Part shown: one piece after another, positions 22,710 to 36,400 of the stretch
How positions within the stretch are numbered: position 1 is the stretch's first letter
How the letters are laid out: each line of letters starts with the position of its first letter
Assembly: GCA_963575645.1 (NCBI GenBank)
Contig: OY754467.1
Span: forward strand, 6,944,001-7,008,000
Source of the DNA: Xanthostigma xanthostigma
Lineage: Eukaryota; Arthropoda; Insecta; Raphidioptera; Raphidiidae
Reading direction: 5' to 3'
DNA: 64,000 nucleotides
Notes under the pieces: generated by a model
Seen by the model: the letters and a program-made list of their open reading frames with translations, nothing else
Told to the model about the DNA's origin: nothing
The model's database searches: none
Made by a program: the position numbers and the translations under genes

Positions 22710-25700
22710 CTTAGTAACTGTTAACGTTTAATATTATATAATAGTTTTAATTTAGTTTATATTCATGTAAGTTTTGATTTTGATAGCTGTATAACCGAAA
22801 ATGGGAAAAGTCAATAGAAAAAAGCTAACTGTTGTTTCACATTCAAAAACTCAAAAAAATCGTTAATAAAAAAAATGAAGTAACGATAAAAAATGCAGTA
22901 AGTACCAACATCTAGAAATTTAATGGATATCATCGGAGAAATGTCTTGTGAAAATGCAGTTTTTTTTGTAATAATTAACTGGGTACACTGATAAATTGGG
23001 CGGCATTTTTTATTCATAAGCAACTACCCTCATCAATAAAGTAGATAATTTTCATGAGCTGTAATATTTTGCTCTTCCGGACAAGGATTTTTGAATAATG
23101 TTTTATTAAGCCTTTTCTACTCTAATTGAATAATAGAAATATTAAAAAAAAAAATTGATTTGGAGTTGTTTTAAAAAAACAGTCGAGTAAAATACAAACG
23201 ATAGATGATTGACAGACACAATCTAACGAGCAGTTAGCTGAATATCTTGGACCCTCCGGATCAATTATTCTTTACACTTCGAAATCTAACCTTCATATTG
23301 GCAAATGTTTAATTTTACTAAACACTTACCAAGCAACCGTGCAAGAATTTATATACAAAAAAATCCTCTACTCGTCAAATTTAAGAAGTTATAATTTATG
23401 GTTACGAGTAAGTCTTTAATAAAATAAAAAATTTTAAAAAATGCGAGAAAAGGTATATAAATTATATTGTATAGCTAAAAGAGAGCTATTAGAAACTTGT
23501 TCATTCGGCATAGAAAGTTGCATTTAAACACTACTTATGAGTATTACGAAACGTTGTAGCAAAAAAAATAAATCTTTTTTTGATAATTATTACAAACGAT
23601 CCGTCATTTTCACGATACTAAAATTCTATTGTTTTTTGTTCGATTGTTTATTACAAGTAGGTTATTTGTCATAAAAATGAAAAAGGATTAAATATCTCTT
23701 TTTTTTAATATTAAAATAATATCAAACAATAAATAAGCAAGCAGTGTCTACTGCCAACATTAAATATATATCTAACGCTAATAAAAAAAATACTAGATTA
23801 TAATCAATAAGTAAAAAAGAACAGTTTGAATATTAACAATACTGATTTTTTATAGCCGCCATGGCAGAGTATGCACACAGTACTCATTTAAAATATTAGT
23901 AACTGGGTTAGGGCTCGAATTATTTATCGATTATATCGATCCCTTCATAAACGGTGTTATTCCCGAACCCTAAACTGATTATATCAAGGTCAACCAACTC
24001 GACATTCGCTGCACACAAAAAAACAAAATCCAAATACGACTTGTCTATTAGTGCCACTATAGAAAAATAAAACTTTTTTTAGTACAACAAATTCTATAGT
24101 AAAGTTTCACATTTTAATGTTAGCGAACGACGATGGCTTTCTTAAATGTCGATGGTTAAACACAATACGTATATCATACAGTATTTATACATTACACAAA
24201 ATAATTATTAAATAAAAAAACATTAGTAAAAAAATGTGCAAAGTAATATCACTCGTTAGGTTAATACTAATACAATTATTACATAATACTAATATTTAAA
24301 ACAGAGGGCATCAGTGACTGCTCTGTATTTGGGAATTAAGATCGGCATTTTTACATAAAACCAGATGTGTCCAATCATAACTAAGTACAGTGCTTTCAGT
24401 ACGAAATTTTATCAAGATCAATTTACGAGCATATTATACGAAATCATAACCTTACTTTTTATTTCAAGGACACTACTGTCAAAAAGACAACCGATTTCGG
24501 ACACTAATGAAAGAACGATGGTGTCAAAATAAATTTAGAAAATTTACCATTCTCAGCTCTCGATCCAATAGAGTCCGGTCATGGGGTCATCCAAATAAAA
24601 TTAATAACTAAACTTGGTAACTTATTTTAAACGTATAGGTAGCAGAAATGAAGAAATCGATGGTAATTTGTACAAAAGAGAAAAATAACAAGATGGTTAC
24701 TTTATAGAACAAACTGGTTACAAAGATTGGACACGCCTGATTAAATTAATACACAAACATAAATATGGCTTAAAAATTTTCATAGCAATAAAATATGGAT
24801 CGATAACAATAATAGCTGTTTTTAAGCGAGCTGCCCAAAATTTATGAAAGCAGAACTTATTGAAATTAAGAAATAATTTGTTGCAAATACTGTAAATTTG
24901 CTAAATAAATATTAAATAAATAAATAGAATTTATGTTTGTGTATTTGTGTCAATTGACAAAAAAGTCAGCTTAAAAATGGCCATTACATATTTCAAATTC
25001 ATTAGCCGATAAAAAAACTTGATTTGTAAATTATCCAAATATTTGTGTTAATTTATTTAAAGTTAAGTTCATTACAAAATGGATTCTGTAATGTAGTTCG
25101 AAATTTCACTCTTGCGTTGTTTCTTGTACATGTTCATATCTCTGAAATACGTAATTTTATTTTTAAATAACAATTTGCATCAATTCTTCTGCAACCAATA
25201 ATAATTAAAAGAGTTTTAAGAGCATCACTTTTTTAGTAACTTAACACAGAATTATTAAAAAATTACAAAACTTAAAAAAACCTGCGTAAAAAATAATATT
25301 AATTAAATAAAAATCTTAAAAAACTATAAATTAAATAAGTAACTACAACATAAATATCAATCAGTGAAAAAATTAAGTATATAAAAAGAGTATCTTAAGT
25401 GTTTAGCACTGGCAAAGTTACGTAACTTATTTTTTTTTTATTCTTTTGTTCAGATCAATCGAATCATTAATACTTAAATCGCATTTCTGTGTAAATAATA
25501 GTGCTTCAATACAAAAACTGTACAATACAGCGCATGCGCACGAAAAAGTCAAATGCGCATTCGCTGCACAGCTTGTGACAGTTTCTCATAAGGTTTATAA
25601 ATAATCACTTTGATTGCAATCAAAACGGAAAAAGCACGACTTTTTTTGAGCAAACGCATTATAATACTGACATAAATAAATACAAAAATTTGTTTTTAGG

Positions 25701-28025
25701 CGACATTTTCTCACAACGAATGCATTTGAATCTATTTAGATAAAAATAAAATAACGATCTCCGAATTGATTGTCATCAAAGGAATTCGAAGCTAAATGCA
25801 TTCTTAATCTAATTGAAGTTTTTCTTATTCTTACTCAAAAACATTCGGTGACAATTTATTTAAAACACAGCTGGAAATTATCCGACTGACATATATTCAG
25901 AAATCTTCAATCGACTGTACAGTTAAAGTTTTAATGGTCAAAAAAAATATATAAGAATGTTTAGGCATAAAAAAACTCAAACCAGATTAAAGCACGACTT
26001 ATAATGAATCCATTAAAAACCACTGGTAACAACTGTGAACCCGTAACTTATGAATTAATATCGCTGAGTAATCATAATTGGAATATTAAAGCCAGTCATA
26101 TGACCAAAGATTTATTAAGTACGGGGATGACATCACTGGAACAGCGTTAATCCATACTGAAAGTATATTATCGTGTTACGCTTATTTCAATTAAAAAAAA
26201 TAATAATTTTGCGTAATATTTTTTAGCTGTACAAGAAAAAATCAAGTGGAATTAAACTTTACACATATTTTATGAACGCCATTTTGACACGTCATCATAT
26301 CTCATCTAAAATGGCGTAAACATAACCTAGTTGTCTACACTTTCAATGCAATTTTCATCACGAAAATGTAGATTCCCAGCCGTGTGTGGTTTTAACAGAT
26401 CCATGCTTTATAGCAGTTAATTAATAACGCAATCTTTATACAACCAAGGTCACTATATTGATTTACACAAGTGACACTTGCACTACTATAAAATAGTACT
26501 TAAGAAAAACAATAGACTGCGATTCATTTCACGGCATATCATTTATGATCTTTTTTCTCCTGTTGCCATTTGCAAACCAAGTTTGTCTGTGTTAGTTTGA
26601 GTAGACACCGTTCGCTGCTAGAATATTCACATAGTTTTCTTTTTAATCCCTAGAAAAACAATAAATTTGCAACGGAACCCACATAAAATTACTAGATTTA
26701 TAAATATCTAAATTTAGTAGACGACTTCTTTCAATTTCATAACCTTACTTTTTTGGTGACATTTTTTCGTCATTTAATACATCTTCATGAATATTCTCAA
26801 TTTCATTTCTGACTAGAATAAATATTATAAAACAACAGATATGATAAAAATTAAAAATATTCTCAAATTATTTTTTAAAAGGTCGAAGTTCTCGATGTTA
26901 ACTATTTTCACTAACACATAAATTTATTCATCGATATATCGGAATAAGTATGTAAATAATAATGTGAAATGACGCCACAATCTTTGTTTTTCAAAAAAAT
27001 ACTATTTTTCTCCAGTTTAATCTTAAAGTATACGTTTGTATCATGAGTAAAAAAAAATGAACATACAACGTATCCCATCAACGGCTGACCACATTTATTA
27101 GCCTACTGATTTCGTATCAGACACAATTCTGGCACAAATTTTGTGCTGCATTCAGATCACTAGGGCAACATTGTTGGATACCGAAACTGGCATCGGTAAA
27201 AAGCCACATACTAGATTCGGTTACAGCAAAATTCCCCACCCCTAATCAGTAGCTGACGAGACTCGATGTATAATGTATAATAGTAATAATTATTGCTAAT
27301 AAATTATAAAAAAAATCTTAAAACACTAAAAGCTGATAGTAAAAATAAAATAGAAAATACGTACATCATACTTGGTTAAGGTACTGGCGTAAATTTAATT
27401 ACAACGGAATATAAGCTACTCGGCGTCGAGCCTTCCACAATTTTTAAATAACAATAGAGAGAAATAATTAAATGATTTTAAAGTACATCATTCATAACTT
27501 TGATTATATCACATTCGAGTCTATATTTTGATTTGGCGTTCGGTAGTTACTTAGAATAGATGACAACCTTTCTGTTTTGTTTCGCTTTGCTTTTGTTTAG
27601 TTTATTAAGATGTGAAAACATTTTTTTAAAATAAATATTTAAAAAGGCCGGTCATAACTGTTACTATATTTATTAAGTTCAGCACGCCTCTAATGGTTAA
27701 AAATGCAACTCTGTTTTACCGACTGTAACTTTTTTTATCGCACGATTTCTTTCAAAATGTGATTCTAATGTTCGGTTTTCAACTGTTATTGAACACTAAA
27801 TTAAAAAAAAATGGCGAAACCGAATCCTGAAAAATTGCAAACGCAAAATAAACTTTAGAAAATATTTTAACGTTAATTTGAATTTGGGTTGTTCTTTAAT
27901 GTGAGTGTTTTCTTATGGTAATTTGATTTTTTCCCCAAATTGTATCGTTAAACAGTTATGACCATAGATTTTAAAACACGCTGTATATGCACAACAGCAT
28001 TTTAAAGAAAAAATTGTTTTTTTTA
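22710..28025. other. transposon-poor AT-rich stretch, no gene identified
   Basis: Over 5 kb without recognisable inverted repeats or coding frames, unlike the repeat-dense DNA elsewhere. It lies downstream of the GATA gene's stop on that gene's strand, so part may be its 3' UTR. Many AATAAA/TTTATT strings are present, but in such AT-rich DNA they do not identify a poly(A) site. Confidence 0.4.
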
Positions 28026-28546
28026 TAATACAGAGTGTTCACCAGAAGTGGTAACAGTGAATAATTCGTGTGTCCTACTAGATACAAATAAAAGTTTAAA
28101 TAGTTTTTTGTTTAACTCGAGATTTATTATCGGAAATTGCTGAGGTATATTTTTTTGTACTTCAAATTCAACTGAAACTGTGACAATTTTTTTTACATTT
28201 TCGAAATGTCCTTTTTTTTCTCTATGAATTCATATAAAATTTTCATAAGGTTGCATAAGAAAATATTCGAGAAAAACGAAATTTAAATCGATAACATTTT
28301 TCCCGAATATTTTCTTAGGTATGTAAAAAAATGAAGATTTCGAAAAAGTAAAAAAACTATGTTGCCTTTTGAAAAAAAAATGCACGTACATTTCCAGTTG
28401 AATTTGAAGTACAAAAAAATATACCTCAGCAATTTCCGATAGTAAATCACGAGTTAAACGAAAAACTATTTAAACTTTTTTTCGTGTCTAGTAGGATACA
28501 CGAATTTTTCACTATTACCACTTTCGGCGAAAGTGCTGTATATTCA
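28026..28546. mobile_element. fold-back MITE
   Basis: The left end CAGAGTGTTCACCAGAAGTG and the right end (complement CAGCACTTTCGCCGAAAGTG) are terminal inverted repeats. Inner mirrored blocks include CTACTAGATACAAATAAAAG and ATTGCTGAGGTATATTTTTT. No coding was found. Confidence 0.75.
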
Positions 28547-30490
28547 AAAATTGGTTCGGTATCTGAAACTGGCCTTAGAAACAAATGTATTTACATAATT
28601 TTTGAATTTTTTTCTTCGGGTCACCGAGAAATTTTCCGGTAAGTTTTCGTTATATTTCAAGATAAAAAACTGAGATTCAACCGTTCATTATTTAATTTAA
28701 AAAATGAAGCATGCGTATGTGACATTCATTTGTTAATTTTCAATGAAAAAACTGTCATCGTAAAAAAAAAAACAAACAAAACAAATAACTATTAATTGAG
28801 AACGTATACAGACTTACGTAATATTGCTTCTTAGATAATTTCTAATTCGTAAAGAGAGCTGCTTTTTTTCTAAAAAAATTATACACTACATTTTTATAAA
28901 ATTAAAAATAATAAAAAAGGCGTTACGTACAAATAACTGGTAATACATGTAAGGTATGTTAATTTTTTTACAACTAAGCTGGCTTTATGCTTTCTCATAA
29001 AATAATGCCCCATTTTATACATAAAAAAAATACTGTTAATTACCGCTTACTAAAAAAATGTAAGTACATATTCAAATTACTTCTCGAATACTGTCAATTG
29101 CATTATATACTCAATAGGGTATAAAAAATCTGATTTATTTCAATTAATGTTTGAGTAATTTCATGGCAAACCGTTTTTTGTGAGATGTCTACAAATGACC
29201 AAAAAAAAAGCGAGGTTCCATTTATTCGTTCGTATTTTCATAATTTTTACCTCAAAATTGTTATGTTTGATCATTTGACCGATTTAACAAATACTTAAAA
29301 ATACGGTAGATAAATCTCGTCAATTTCAAGATTTTTATATAAACATGATAGCTATGACCTTTAAAACTGTCATTTAGTTCAGTTCTAAGCAGGGTTGTTA
29401 GATAATCTCGTTAAAAACACCAGACACCATGGCCATAGTAAAAAGGGGAGTCTTTTTTCATGATACTACACATTAAAACATTCTTTCCAAACACAAGAAA
29501 CGCAATTTTGCTAGAATAAATATGTATAATACAATGTAGAAATACTGGACGCTTTACAGTCCAGATTTCATTCCATTTTTCATCTGGGGGAATACCGGGC
29601 ATCTGGCAACCCTGACTCTATGAAGTACACGATCGAACGTGGTGTCTTCTTAGCAGTCGTACAACGAAAAGTGCATTTGTAGGTACATAAAAAATAAAAT
29701 CACAGAATTTTTTGGTTGCCCCACAGGCATCAAGAGAGCGCAATGAAAAAACAAATGACAGCATTCAATAAAGTTAGCAACCGGCGCGCAATACATAGAA
29801 AAAAACAATAATTATCATCTTCGCTGCGGTATAAAAATACCACAAAAAAGAGATGCGTACAGACGAGTACCCATCTATGCAAAAACTGCGGTGTAAAAAT
29901 ATATCATAGCCACTCATGCTCTACATACAAAACGATTTATATAGAGTATAAATATGTACATAGATAATTGTATACATAGTCCAGAATATATAAATAGGTA
30001 TATAATTATGTATATAAATAGAAATTAATCACATCTGAATCTTTTTCAAACTCAGAAGAAAGTATTTTTTTACTGTCGTTTAAACAAATCGCAGTAGCTG
30101 ACTGTGAAGCTGTCATAGGAGATGTGCCGACGCCGTATTTAGAGGTTATGTGCTATGACAATTAAATTCCCGCGCTGTTGTTGGTTGTGTTGCTGCTGCT
30201 GCTGCGGTTGGTTAACAACAGAGCTGTTCAAGGTCTGAAAAGTGAGGTTATGGGCAATTTTAAATGCCGATTCATCACTATAACAGTACAACAGACGACG
30301 GTTCATTAAAATGAGAATGAATCAAACATCGATTAATGATAATATTCGGCGTTTTCAAATTGAATATTCTGTTCGGAGAGCTGATGTTACGTTTCTGTTT
30401 TTAGTTTAATGAGTTGTCGGTTGTTTTGGCGGCGGCGCCATCGATGCGACGAACGGAAGTGGCGAAGATGGCGGCATGAGACGTGCAACG
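28547..30490. other. GATA gene 3' flank / probable 3' UTR
   Basis: AT-rich DNA on the 3' side of the GATA gene's last exon. Near the stop the sequence is GC-richer and has a short CTG/CAG run at about 30177-30205. A stretch of TATA-rich low complexity lies at 29925-30025. No coding frames were recognised; the frame at 29411-29602 lacks any motif. Confidence 0.4.
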
Positions 30491-30494
30491 AATA

Positions 30495-33400
30495 CTAGTG
30501 TGATTCGGCTGTTTCGGTCATGTGCGTTGCGACGAGGTTTAACGGTAATTCTGACACGCTTGCACCGTCGTCGTCCGAATCCTGTTCGTTGACGGGCGAG
30601 TGCTTCATCTGCATCATGGTTGCATATGTATTATGGATCTGCTATAATCATTAATACTGTTCACCTCTAGTCCCGACTTAACGGGTTCCATTTTGCATAC
30701 ATATTAGTAATTCCGTTTGCAACCTGTTAGTCAGTTCTAAATTCACCCAATAGGCGAAGCGAAAAACCTAACCATCTCAGAAACTCAATATTACAGTAAT
30801 TATTAAAGTCCGATTTCAAATTTACACGAAATTTTAACTACCATCGTAAAGTGAATGTCCGATATGTGAAGAAACATGACAATATTGGGATTTTACTTCG
30901 GCCATGCGCTGTCTACTCAGCATTTCAGTGAACTGTCCTATGCGAAGCGTCTCATACAGTATGTAAACGCGTAAGGTGCACATAGGGAAAATACTTGGAT
31001 CAGAGTTAGCCATGACTGCATTAATCGTTATTTCTATTGAATTATCGTGGTAATCTTGAGGATTTCCATTTTATTTTGATTTAATTTTATTTTACTTGGC
31101 TTTTTTAATAATAAAAAGCTCTTATAAATCATTATTTTAATTTTTTTGTACAAAAATAAAACAAAAAAACAACTCCATCTGTTTGGAAACATTTCATTCA
31201 AAAATTGTCTGACTGGTGTGACGTATGCGCGTTGGTAATTCAGTGACCCAATATGTTTAGGTTCAACACGAATAGGCGAAGATATTTGATCTCGCACCAT
31301 ATTTAAGTATTTTTGGAAATTTTATGTCCCATTAATAAAAAAAGTTCGATTATGTTGTAATCATTTGAATATTTTCTTCGGTAGTATACACATTCATTTT
31401 GCAAAAGAATATTATCTGTCAAATTGAAAAACAAGATTTCAAGGCTCACTCTGATCCAGTCATTTTTTCCCAATGTTAATTTACGTGTTTACATACTGTA
31501 TAGTCAAGCATTGCGAACTACGTATTTTTGTAAATATTTATTGTTTACAATTATGGAAATTGCACACGTCATTGAAAAATTGAAGAAGTAGTACCTACAT
31601 AATTCAGTTAGTAAATCGAGTGTAAATTTCGATATCAATTTATTAAATTGAAGAGGGAAAGCTGTCAGATGATTAATTATACACCGTTGATTCCATGCGG
31701 TTTCTCTTTCAAATTTAACATTTGCATGTAACGACAAATTTCTTCCTCGGAAATATACATTTGAAACAAAACATCAAAATCTCGTATACTGTCAATGGAA
31801 ATGTTTCGCATAGAGCGGCCATATTGGCACCGCCTACAGGTAAAATTCTAGTTTATAAGCTTCTCACAAGATGGCAATAATGTATTTCTTCAGATATTTG
31901 ACATTTACTTCACAATTAAATAGCGACCGACATTAAAATGTATAAGATTCGGCCCAAAATGTTCTATACACCAATATATAAATATTTTCAAAATTAGCTG
32001 TTTACTTTTTTAGCAAATCTGTACGAACAGGTAAACTGTGTAGATTTCTCAAAAAAATGACACGCCTAATTTTGAAACTAATTATTGTTTTCCTTGTGTA
32101 ATATTAAATATTTAAAATGTTTGTTAATTATATTCAAAAAGTTACCGTAGTTATTAAGCTTCGAGAATTATAAGAAACTACGTACTGATCGAGAGAGGTG
32201 TTAAATTCCAGAAAAGTTCAAAATACAGCAATGAATCCATGCAACATTCAAAATTTATGCCATCCATCCATCACCAATTCCATTGTTTTCTTTTCAACGT
32301 TAAAGGATCTCTTCAAATGTTACTTGTAAATTTTTTAGGTTAATGTGAAAATAAATTTGCTATATGTACAAAGGCAGTCATTATAACATTACTAATGTAA
32401 ATACCTATATCAAATATAGCCGGTTTTTTCGACAAGAAAAGGTCAAAAACAAAATGATGCACGTAATCACAGTAAACTGACAATCATTTGTTATTTACTT
32501 TTTCTTTAGTTGTGCATGATTTTGTTTACATCTTTGATCTTTTCTAATCGAAACAGATATATGTACAATATACATCAGTGGTATCAACTAAGCATTTGTA
32601 TAAAAAATAGAGAATAGTTACTTCTTACCACAACAAGTTTATTAGTGGATGTACATTTCGAGAGCTATGCTCTCATCTTCAGCAATACACTAAAGTTTAG
32701 TGTATTGCTGAAGATGACAGCATAGCTCTCGAAATGTACATCCACTAATAAACTTGTTGTGGTAAGAAGTAACTATTCTCTATTTTTTATTAGATTCAAA
32801 CCACAGTGCTCTTAATATTTTTGTTAAGCATTTGTACATTTAAACAAAAAATTACACTACACTACATTTCTCTCTCCATTTTCATTTATAGCAGAACTAA
32901 GATTATTTCGTGCAAACATAAAAATTTTAAATTGTGCCGACGATTTAAAGCAATAACTAGATTAGGTTAGAAATTTCGTCAATCCAAGACCCAGATCAGA
33001 AAAGTTCAAACACTCTTAACCTCAATACTGTTCACTAAAAAGTAGGGTTATAGGCAACATTTACTAATTGAACAAAACTAAGTTAGAACTATTCTCATAA
33101 TTTCAGATAGTTTTCAAATTTTTATTCATAGCGAGCGACTCATGCATTGCTACGTTTTCAGTATCGACAGTTCATATCAGAATTGAATCGTCGAGACTAC
33201 TATTTAAAAACATTGATTCTTTTTAGTATTGTGATGAATCAGTACCAAGGCTCTTACAGACCAACGCGCGACACCTGAAATGGGAACGAACATAGCGCGA
33301 GATCAAATTATATCACAGGTTATGTTCAGCATAAATGCTAGCATATACCGCCATATAATTCCACATCACCTTCGTTCTCGTTCCCACTTCCGTTGTCCGG

Positions 33401-36400
33401 CGTTGATCCGTGAGGAAAGAATATTGAAAAGATTAAAAAAAAAAGATAAAAAATTTCCACTTACATTACTCTGTGAATACATTCCTTGGTTTAAAGCAAG
33501 CATTAAATGCGGTTGCAATTGTCTTCTAAGTGCGTTCAGCATGTCGTCTGAACCGGAATCTACAGTTGGTTCTCTGGGTGCAATTTTCACAGGCCTTCTA
33601 AGTGTGTTTATTACATCGTCGGCTACATGGCTCGGACCGGATACAATTCTCGCCACTAATTTTGACGGTTCTGTTTTATATAAATATAAAAAATAATTAA
33701 AGAAAACAAATCACTTTTCATAAAAAAAAAACAAAACAAAGTACAATCTAATGCTCGAACTACACATAAACTACCAATGTAAATATAACCTTACATTTTG
33801 TTACATACCACGTAATTATAGAATGAATGTTTGATCTGCACATTAAAGTTAAAAAAATTACCGATGACAGTTAAACATAACCTTAAATTCGCGATAAAGA
33901 ACAAAAAACAGCCAATAATAGGTAATAAATTTCCAATGACAGTTAAACATAACCTAAAATATGTATATAGGAAAAAAAATGACATAATGTTTGTTCTGCA
34001 CATTAAAGTTAAAAAAATTACCGATGACAGTTAAACATAACCTTAAATTCGCGATAAAGAACAAAAAACAGCCAATAATAATAAATTACCAATGACAGTT
34101 AAACATAACCTAAAATATGTATATAGGAAAAAAAAAATGATGTTTGATCTGCACATTAAAGTTAAATAAATTACCGTCGACACTAAATGAAAATCTCTAT
34201 TTAGTTGAAAATAAATAAAAATTACAATTCAAATCTTTGTTTAAAGCTGAAACATATATCAGAAACCGAGCATCAGAATTAATTATTCGACATACAAAAA
34301 TTCCTTCACTTACTGTTTCTGTGTCGTTTGGTTGTTTCGCCGACACGCGGCCTCCTACGACGCGTATGTATTGTGTCCCTGCGCATCGTGTGCGGCCGGT
34401 TGACGCCGTGCAATTTGAAATAAAGGCCGCACGCGTTGCATACTATCTTGCCTTGCATGTTTCGTCGCCAAATAGTTGTCGTCATCGTTCCACAATTCGA
34501 ACACGACATGTCGACTCCACGTTTGTGAACCGATGAGGGCGTGCTGTTGTTCGTAAACGAACCCGAACTTGTCTGAAATAAATATTTATAAAACAATCAC
34601 CGTCGCGACTATCGTAACCGGACATCGCAAAAAAACACACACGTAAAAAAAAACGTTCCTTTTTATAATTGATATGTTTGGTATCGTTCTTCAGTACAAA
34701 AAGTGTTGACACTATTGCGTTTGTTGTACAAAAGTGTCACCGTGGATTATATACCTAACGTACACTTTTTAATGTTTTTACTGACTTATCCACATTAATG
34801 TTAGTATAATCCTGCTAAATCACGGTGTAAAAATAAATAAATATAAGCTTACCTCTCCTTTAATACTGCTTAAATCACACCAAGAATTATTTCCACTGTA
34901 ATCCGGCTCATCAATGCTATCTGTCTCCATAATTTCTTGTTCGGGGCTCAACGATTCTCTCACCTCGCCGTCTTCTAATTTATCGTCCGATCTCATTTCG
35001 TCTGATGTCGCGGTCGTACCGGCTTTCGTCGGGAAAAACTGTTTACGTCTCGCCGACGATCCTTTAGTTAGATCTCTGACCGATAGACTGTACCTTATGC
35101 AATCGGGCGTTCCGTCATTTGTTTTCTGTTCGTTGCATTCGAGATTCGATTCGGTCGGCGTTATTGTCATACCGAGTTTTCGGCACACTATTAATCTGCG
35201 AAGTAGCTGTCCAGCCTCACCGAATGTCGGAGCCGGTTCCCCGTTACTACCGAGATATTTTTTCTGATACTGTGGCGGGACCAGAGCTTGCCATAATTCT
35301 GGGGCCGATCTTGTTTCTCCATTATCTTCTCGACAAGACTGGACACTCGCTCTGTCGGAGTCGTTTTCATCATTAACCTGTTAAAAAAAAAAAAAAAATA
35401 ACAATACTGTAAGTCCAGTACTCTCATAGTATGTGTAAACATTTTAAACAAAACGCCTACAAGTGCTGCAAGTACAATAACACTCCTCGAACCTCACATG
35501 TATGATCTTACGAAATGACTATTAAGTTAATTATATTAAATATTGTACTATTGTTGATCAGACTGTTGGACTGATTAAAGTTGGGTTCAAGAAATTTGAT
35601 TGTTCAATTTAAACAATATTGATGTTTATTTTATTTTTTTACTTTGGGAGCCGTCGTATCACCGGTAGCACTGCAGCCTCTAGGGCTTGTGCTACCTGCC
35701 ATCCTCTTATATCACCTGATCCAGTATTCTCGTTCCTTGTACTAGTCCGCACAGATTGTGGATTGGAAGGTTAATATGGTCTTTTGAACCCATTCTTTTT
35801 ATTAATTAATAAAAATCAATGTATAAGAATCTGTTAGAGATTCGTCGGCATTTAGCACAGAAAAGAATCTCTAACGAGATTCTTCGATTACCGAATATAA
35901 CTCTATGCGAAATTGATGTGTTTGAAGTTGAAACTATTGTATATAAATCTAATAATTAATATTTTATCTCATCGAAGTGTAACGACTAGAAAGAAATCGA
36001 CGATACCTGCGACATGTCGACTTCGAGCCGATCCGGATCCGAACTGTTACTGCAATCGCTCATCGCGTCGCTCGGTTCGGTTTTGACCATAGGAAACGTT
36101 AATTCCGGAACGCACGTTAAAGCTTCGGGCGGTTTCGATAGGTCGATACCGTTTGTGATCTCGTTTTTTGGCGTAGGCATAATGACGGTCTGATGCGGAG
36201 TCGACACTCTCGAAATGACGCTCGACGGTCTCGAATTGTCGTCTTCGTTCTTTAATTTAATTTTGCGCACGTACAATGGATTGGAATTGTCCCTCTCGTC
36301 GTTAGATTCATATTTAATACTGTTATTGGTCGTTTGCATTTCGTCGCGAGGCATCTCTTCGTCGACTTTCTCTTGTTTAATACGTATCGGCGTGATCGAA

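Larger units (their letters stand above)
30660..33460. other. intron 6 of the GATA gene
   Basis: About 2.8 kb between the last two coding exons. It contains a repeat at about 31730-31850 related to 60250-61110 (TCTTCCTCGGAAATATACAT, CGTATACTGTCAATG) and the palindrome at 32600-32790. Otherwise it is AT-rich unique-looking sequence. Confidence 0.6.

Noticed and set aside
33366..33463. C-terminal continuation of GATA exon 6
   Set aside because: After SQSN the minus-strand frame enters a donor (GTAAGT) and then a Phe-rich run; the last exon at 30641 continues the protein in phase.
34237..34536. 99-residue plus-strand frame
   Set aside because: Opposite-strand shadow of the GATA finger exon (34314-34572), whose motif content is unambiguous.
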